DNA of 64,000 nucleotides from Callipepla californica brunnescens (lineage: Eukaryota > Chordata > Aves > Galliformes > Odontophoridae), in the NCBI GenBank assembly GCA_023055505.1, contig JALIRH010000098.1, positions 930,001 through 994,000 on the forward strand. The letters are read 5' to 3'. The position numbers and the translations under genes are program-made. Below are positions 57,601 to 64,000 of this stretch, in pieces. The notes under the pieces were generated by a model that ran no database searches, was not told the DNA's origin, and saw only the letters and a program-made list of their open reading frames with translations. Position 1 is the stretch's first letter, and each line of letters opens with the position of its first letter.

Positions 57601-59657
57601 TCCTAACCCTTACCCTAACTGTATCCCATTCCCTATCCTAACTCTTACCATAACCCTAACCCTGATGCTAATGCTAACCCTAACCCTGAATCTAACCCTT
57701 ACCCTAACCCTATCCCTTACCCAGAAGCTAACACTTAGCGTTGTACAATACCTAACCGTACCCTAACCCTATCCCTAAACCTAAAAGGAACCCAAACTCT
57801 AACCCTAAATCTGTCCCTGAGCCTAACCTTCAACCTTACCCTAACCTTAACCCTAACCCTGTTCCATTCTCTAAACATATCTGTAAGCATTACCTTCATC
57901 CTAACTCGAACTCTACCCTAACCCTATCCCTTTGACCCCAACACAAAACCCAGATTGAGCCTGACCCTAACCTAGGTAGCATAAAGTGTATGTAGGGTGA
58001 ATTTGAGTTTTAGGGTCAAAGTTAAATTGTTAGGTTTAGGTTTAGGGTGAAGGATTGCTTTAGTTCTAGTATTAGGGTGTTTGGGGTTAGGGTTAGGGTA
58101 AGGATTTTGGAATGGATTAGGTTTAGGGTCAGGTTTGGGGGAGTTTTGGGGTTAGGGTTAGATTTAGGATTAGGGTTAGCAAAAAAGTTGTTTTAGTTTT
58201 AGTTTAGGTTAGTGCTAGGATTAGGTTGAGTGTTCTTGTGAAGTTTAGGTTTAGGGTTAGGTTTAGGTTTAGATTGAGGTTTAGGGTAAGGAGTAGGGTT
58301 CATTTGACTTTTAGGGTCAGAGTAGAGTTAAGTCGTGTTAGGGTTAAGGTTAAGAACAGGATTCAGATTCCAATTAGGTTTTGAGTTCCTACTAGGGATA
58401 GGCCTCAAATTAGTGTTAAGGTTAGGGTTAGGGTTAGGTATAGGGAAAGGGTTAGTGTTAAGGCCAGGGCAAGTGTATGGTTTAGGGTAAAGATTGGATT
58501 TAGGGTTAGGTTTAGATGTAGGTTTGGTTTGATCGTTAGGGTGTGAGAAGGCACCGGCCTTGGATTTCATTTGGAGATTGGGTAAGGTTTAGGAATAGGA
58601 ATAACATTGGTGTTTAAAAGATGATTAGTGTTAGTATTAGGGATAGGGTTACGGTTAGAGTTTAGTTAGGGTTGTTAGTTTTAGAGTGAGGGATAGGGGT
58701 ATGGTTTGGTCTAGTACTTGGGTTAGGGTTTGGGATAGTCCTAGCATTAGTGTTAGGGTTAGGGTTCCGTTAGGGTTGTGGTAATCTGATGCTAGGTGTC
58801 GGGATTAGGGTTGTGCTTAAATGTGGGTTTGGTTTGAGGGTCAGAGTTAGGGTTAGGGTAGAGTTAGAATTAGGGTAAGAGTTAGGATTAGGTTTAGGAT
58901 TAGGATAAAGATTAGGTTAGGATTAGTGTTGGCTTTAGGGTTGTGTCTGGGAGAAGGGTTAGTGTTAGGGATAGACTTAGGGTAAGAGTAAGTGTTAGGA
59001 ATAGGCATAGGTTTTGGGAAAGTTTCAGAGTTTGGACTGGATTTATGATTAGGGTTAGGGACAAAGATTTTTTGAGATTTATGATTAGATTTAGGGAGAA
59101 AAGTAGGCTGACTTGTGGTGTTAGCAGTAGGTTTAGGTTTAGGTTTAGGTTTAGGATTCCATTTGTATTTCTTGATCGAGGTTGGGTTAGTTGGAGTGTA
59201 AAGGTCAGAGTAGGGTTAGGCCTTGGGATAGGGTTAAGGTTTGGAATAGGATTAGGATTCAAATGATGTTACGGGTTGGTGTTAGGGTTAGGGAAAGGTT
59301 AGGATCAGGGTTGAGGTCAGGGTTAGGTATAGGAAAAGGGTTAGTGTTAGGGCTAGGGCAATTGGAAGGGTTAGGCTTAGGCTTAGATATTAGGGTTAGG
59401 TTTAGGCGGAGGTTTGGTTCGAGTGTCAGGGTGAGAGAAGGGGTAGGCCTGGGGTTTGGTTTTGGGTTACTTCATACAAATCATCACATACATTAGCTGG
59501 GGTGGGAGGTGCAAGGAACAGCCAGCAAAGTGCTGAGTTAATCCAATCAGAGGACCTGAAGATCGGGTAGCTACTATCAAACCGTTTGTGTTGCCAATTC
59601 CGATGATATTTATGGGGCCCTGATGTTATGGTTCAGTGGGGAGTCACTATCAAGTCC
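54691..59657. repeat. ~5-kb compound telomere-like unit, copy 2 (4,967 bp)
   Basis: Same layout as copy 1, with the switch CCTAGG at 57971-57976 and the spacer at 59469-59657. It is about 300 bp shorter, mainly in the pure CCCTAA core, where the tract matching 51704-51901 of copy 1 and 61928-62119 of copy 3 is lost. Small differences in the G-rich arm also set it apart from copies 1 and 3. Confidence 0.9.
59469..59657. other. Unique spacer between G-rich and C-rich arms, copy 2
   Basis: Near-identical to 54501-54690 at an offset of 4,967-4,968 bp, with a few substitutions and a one- or two-base indel in the middle. Confidence 0.85.
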
Positions 59658-62600
59658 AAACCCAATCCAAACCCCAAACCTACTCCTATTCCTAAACCTT
59701 ATCTTAACCCTAAACCAAACCCAAACCCAAGGCCCTCCCCTTCTCTCAGCCTAACACTCAAACTAACCTAAACCCGAAACTAACCCTACATTTATCCTAA
59801 TCTTATCCATATTCTAAGGCCTAACCCTACTCTGACCAGAAAGCTCATGTTGTCTAAAATCTACCCCTTACCTAAAACCTAAATCGACAAAAAAACCTAA
59901 CCCGAAACCTCAACCTAACTCTTCTCCTAACTAGAACACCAGCACTTCACCTTACCCTAACTGGAAACCTAGGACTAAATCCTTACCTTGTCCAGAACCC
60001 TATTCCTAACCCAAACCAGAATTCTAACCTCTACCCTAACCAAAACCCTTCCCCTAAACCTAAACCTAATGCTACCCTCAACCAAACCCTAGCCCTAAAT
60101 CCTACCCTAAAACCAACACCACGTTTAAGCTCAAACCTCAAGCCTCAAAGAAAGCATCAGATTACCGCAGATCTCACCTAACACTAACCCCAATCCAATC
60201 CCTACTACTAACCCCAAACCCAATCCAAACACCAAAACTATTCCTATTCCTAAACCTAACACTAAGCCAGAACCAAACCCAAGGCCTACCCCTTCTCTCA
60301 GCCTGACACTCAAACTAACCTAGACCTGAACGCAACGCTAAATCAAATACTAAAACTCACCCTTAGCCAAGGCCCTTTTAGGACACTTCTCTGGTCCTAA
60401 AACTAAAGAGAACCCATCATCTACATCCCTAACCCTTACCCTAAACCTAAATCTACACCAAAACCTAACCCTAACCCTAACATGTCTTCTAACTGTAAAA
60501 CTAACGCTTCACCTAACCCGAACTGAAACCCCAGGACTAAACCTTACCTAACACCTAGCTATATTCCTAACCCTATCCTGAAACCTAACGTTAACCCTAA
60601 CCCTAAAAACAACTTGGAACCAAACCCTAACCCTAACCTAACCCTTATCAGAACCCTAAATCTAATCCTAACCGTTACCTCAATTTAACTCCAATTCTTC
60701 CTGAAATCTAAATGGGACCTTAAAACCAACCCCAAATTGAAGCCCAACCCTAAACCTAACACAAAGCATTAGATTACCACAGCCATCACCTAACTCTAAC
60801 CCCAGCCTTAACGCTAATACTATCCAAACACTATTCCAATTCCTAAACCCAACACAAACCCAAAAACACAAAGCCTACAATTCTCACAGCCTAACACTGA
60901 AAGGAAACCTAAATCTTACCCTAACTCTAAAACTAATCCAAAGCATGACCACAATTTAAACTCTAAATCTACCTTCAAACTAAAGCTGACCCTAACACCA
61001 ACCTCAAGTAAAAGCCCAACCCTAAGCCTAACACAAAGCATTAGATTACCACAACGCTCACCTAACTTCTAACCCCCACCCTAACACTAATACTAAAGCA
61101 ATCAGATTCCAAATACTAACCCAATTCCTATTCTGAAACCCAAAACTATTCCAAAAACAAACCCAAGGCCTAACCTTTCTCTCACCCTAACAATCAAAGA
61201 AAACCTATTCCTAAACCTAATCCTAAATCTAGTCCTAACCCTAACCCTCACCCTTAATCTAACCCCAACCCCCACCCAGAAGCTAACACTTAGCATTGTA
61301 CAATACCTAAACGTACCCCTAATCCTTATCACTAAACCTAAAAGGAACCTGAAACATAGTGCTAAATCCGAACCCTAACCCTGAAGACTAACGCGAACAA
61401 TGAACCAATTCCTATACCTTTTCCTTCCTCCAAATTGATTCCTAGCACTAACCCTAACCTTACATTAACCCTATCCTAACCCTAACCCTAACCCTAGCCC
61501 TAAACTACATTAACCCTAACCCTAACCCTAACCCTAACCCTAGCCCTAACCTAACTCTAACCCTAACCCTAACCCTAAACCTAATGCTAACCCTTACCCT
61601 ACCCTAACCCTAACCCTACCATACCCTAACCCTAACCTACCCTAACACTAACCCTAACCCTAAACCTAAACCTAAACCTAAACCTAACCCTAACCCTAAC
61701 CCTAATTCCTAACCCTTACCTTAACTTTATCACAATCCCTATCCTAATTCTTACCCTAACCCTAACCCTTACCTAACCCTAAACCTAACCCTAACCCTAA
61801 CTCTAACCTTAACCCTAACCCTAACCCTAACCTAACCCTAACCCTAATCCTAACCCTAACCCTAACTCTAATTCCTAACCCTTACCTTAACTGTATCACA
61901 ATCCCTATCCTAATTCTTACCTTAACCCTAACCCTTACCTAACCCTAACCCTAACCCTAACCCTAACCCTAACCCTAACCCTAACCCTAACCCTAACCCT
62001 AACCCTAACCCTAACCTCAACCCTAACCCTAACTCTAACCTTAACCCTAAACCTAACAATAAATTTAACCCTAACCCTAACACTAACCCTAACCCTAATT
62101 TTACCCTAACCCTAGGCATACCCTAAACCTAACCCTAACCCTAACCCTAACCCTAACCCCAACCAAAACCTAACCCTAACCCTAACCCTAACCCTAACCC
62201 TACCCTAACCCTAACCCTAACCCTAACCCTAACACTAACCCTAACCCTAACCCTAACCCTAACAATAAATTTAACCTTAACCCTAACCCTAACCCTAACC
62301 CTAACCTAACCCTAACCCTAACCCTAACCCTAACCCTAACCCTAACCCTAACCCTACCCTAACCCTAACCCTAAACCTAACCCTAACCCTAACCCTTACC
62401 CTAACCCTAGCCTAACCCAAACCCTAACCCTAACCCTACCCTAACCCTAACCCTAACGCTAACCCTACCCCTAACCCTACTTTACCCTAAGCCTAATCCT
62501 AACACTAACTCTAACTTTATTCCTTACCCTAACACTAATCCAATCCCGAACCCTAACCCTAATCCTAGCCCTAACTCTAACTTTATTCGTAACCCTACCC

Positions 62601-64000
62601 CTAATCCAAACAATAACCCTTACCCTAATCAAACCCTATCCCTATTCCTAACCCTTACCCTAACCGTATCACAATCCCTATCCTAACTCTTACCATAACC
62701 CAAACCCTAACCTAACCCTAACCCTAACCCTAACCCTATCCCTAACCCTTACCCTAACCCTAACCCTACCCTAACCTTAACTCTACCCTAACCGTATCCC
62801 TACCCTAACCCTAACCCTAATCCTAGCCCTTACTCTAACTTTATTCCTAACCCTACCCCTGATCCAAACACTAACCCTAACCTTAATGTAACCCTAACCC
62901 TATTCCTAACCCTTACCCTAACTGTATCCCATTCCCTATCCTAACTCTGACCATAACCCTAACCCTGATGCTAATGCTAACCCTAACCCTGAATCTAACC
63001 CTTACCCTAACCCTATCCCTTACCCAGAAGCTAACACTTAGCGTTGTACAATACCTAACCGTACCCTAACCCTATCCCTAAACCTAAAAGGAACCCAAAC
63101 TCTAACCCTAAATCTGTCCCTGAGCCTAACCTTCAACCTTACCCTAACCTTAACCCTAACCCTGTTCCATTCTCTAAACATATCTGTAAGCATTACCTTC
63201 ATCCTAACTCGAACTCTACCCTAACCCTATCCCTTTGACCCCAACACAAAACCCAGATTGAGCCTGACCCTAACCTAGGTAGCATGAAGTGTATGTAGGG
63301 TGAATTTGAGTTTTAGGGTCAAAGTTAAATTGTTAGTTTTAGGGTTAGGGTGAAGGATTGCTTTAGTTCTAGTATTAGGGTGTTTGGGGTTAGGGTTAGG
63401 GTAAGGATTTTGGAGTGGATTAGGTTTAGGGTCAGGTTTGGGGGAGTTTTGGGGTTAGGGTTAGATTTAGGATTAGGGTTAGCAAAAAAGTTGTTTTAGT
63501 TTTAGTTTAGGTTAGTGCTAGGATTAGGTTGAGTGTTCTTGTGAAGTTTAGGTTTAGGGTTAGGTTTAGGTTTAGATTGAGGTTTAGGGTAAGGAGTAGG
63601 GTTAATTTGACTTTTAGGGTCAGAGTAGAGTTAAGTCGTGTTAGGGTTAAGGTTAAGAACAGGATTCAGATTCCAATTAGGTTTTGGGTTCCTACTAGGG
63701 ATAGGCCTCAAATTAGTGTTAAGGTTAGGGTTAGGGTTAGGTATAGGGAAAGGGTTAGTGTTAAGGCCAGGGCAAGTGTATGGTTTAGGGAAAAGATTGG
63801 ATTTAGGGTTAGGTTTAGATGTAGGTTTGGTTTGATCGTTAGGGTGTGAGAAGGCACCGGCCTTGGATTTCATTTGGAGATTGGGTAAGGTTTAGGAATA
63901 GGAATAACATTGGTGTTTAAAAGATGATTAGTGTTAGTATTAGGGATAGGGTTACGGTTAGAGTTTAGTTAGGGTTGTTAGTTTTAGAGTGAGGGATAGG
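59658..64000. repeat. ~5-kb compound telomere-like unit, copy 3 (cut by window end)
   Basis: Starts at AAACCCAATCC; the switch CCTAGG is at 63274-63279 and the G-rich arm runs past the window edge. Its long CCCTAA core and the G-rich arm at 63529-63849 match copy 1 better than copy 2. An extra short CCCCAACCAAAACC stretch lies at about 62157-62170, absent from copy 1. Confidence 0.9.

Noticed and set aside
49888..61332. Leu/Gly/Val-rich or Asn/Pro-rich open frames in telomere-like DNA
   Set aside because: Translations of CCCTAA/TTAGGG variants (GLGLGL, NPNPNP). They recur because the 5-kb unit is repeated, not because of coding constraint.

Overview
This window looks like subtelomeric DNA from a bird, most likely a galliform such as chicken. 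The reasons are long tracts of degenerate CCCTAA/TTAGGG repeat on both strands, a CR1-type LINE fragment, an ERVL-like and a class I endogenous retrovirus, and four exons of a vertebrate XPO1 (exportin-1) copy with introns. No bacterial operon, CRISPR array, rRNA or tRNA gene was seen. I found no intact host protein-coding gene. The species assignment is inference.

Layout. 1-8.6 kb: C-rich, degenerate telomere-like array with longer internal duplications. 8.6-14.3 kb: 8-bp minisatellite (GTCAGAAT/GTCACAAT) carrying two insertions, a 923-bp solo LTR and a 333-bp LTR-like element, each with a visible 5-bp target duplication. 14.3-24.8 kb: 11-bp minisatellite (GCTATGGGGCA), interrupted at 18.4-19.3 kb by a GC-rich CpG island that looks like a housekeeping promoter with a possible first exon on the minus strand. 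24.8-29.2 kb: minus-strand ERVL-like provirus with LTR, Lys-type primer-binding site, a membrane-protein-like leader ORF, gag, protease and reverse transcriptase. It is cut inside RNase H where it meets the 11-bp array. 29.2-29.75 kb: CR1 piece. 29.9-32.6 kb: XPO1 pseudogene fragment.

33.4-34.7 and 40.4-41.85 kb: G-rich telomere-like sequence flanking a broken class I ERV (34.75-40.24 kb, His-type primer-binding site, gag-pro-pol, no env or 3' LTR found). 41.85-48.96 kb: a ~591-bp satellite with 13 copies or partial copies and a four-unit higher-order period of ~2,366 bp. 48.96 kb to the end: three copies (the last cut by the window) of a ~5-kb compound unit, each made of a C-rich telomere-like arm, a switch point around CCTAGG, a G-rich arm and a ~190-bp unique spacer.

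The window is best read as a mosaic of tandem repeats, duplicated gene fragments and retroelements rather than as a set of cooperating genes. The most interesting points are the inverted 5-kb telomere-like units with an apparent A-B-A pattern, long-range homology among the 'degenerate telomere' blocks, the CpG island inside the minisatellite, the XPO1 fragment that keeps its frame and splice sites apart from one stop codon, and the membrane ORF upstream of gag in the ERVL-like element.
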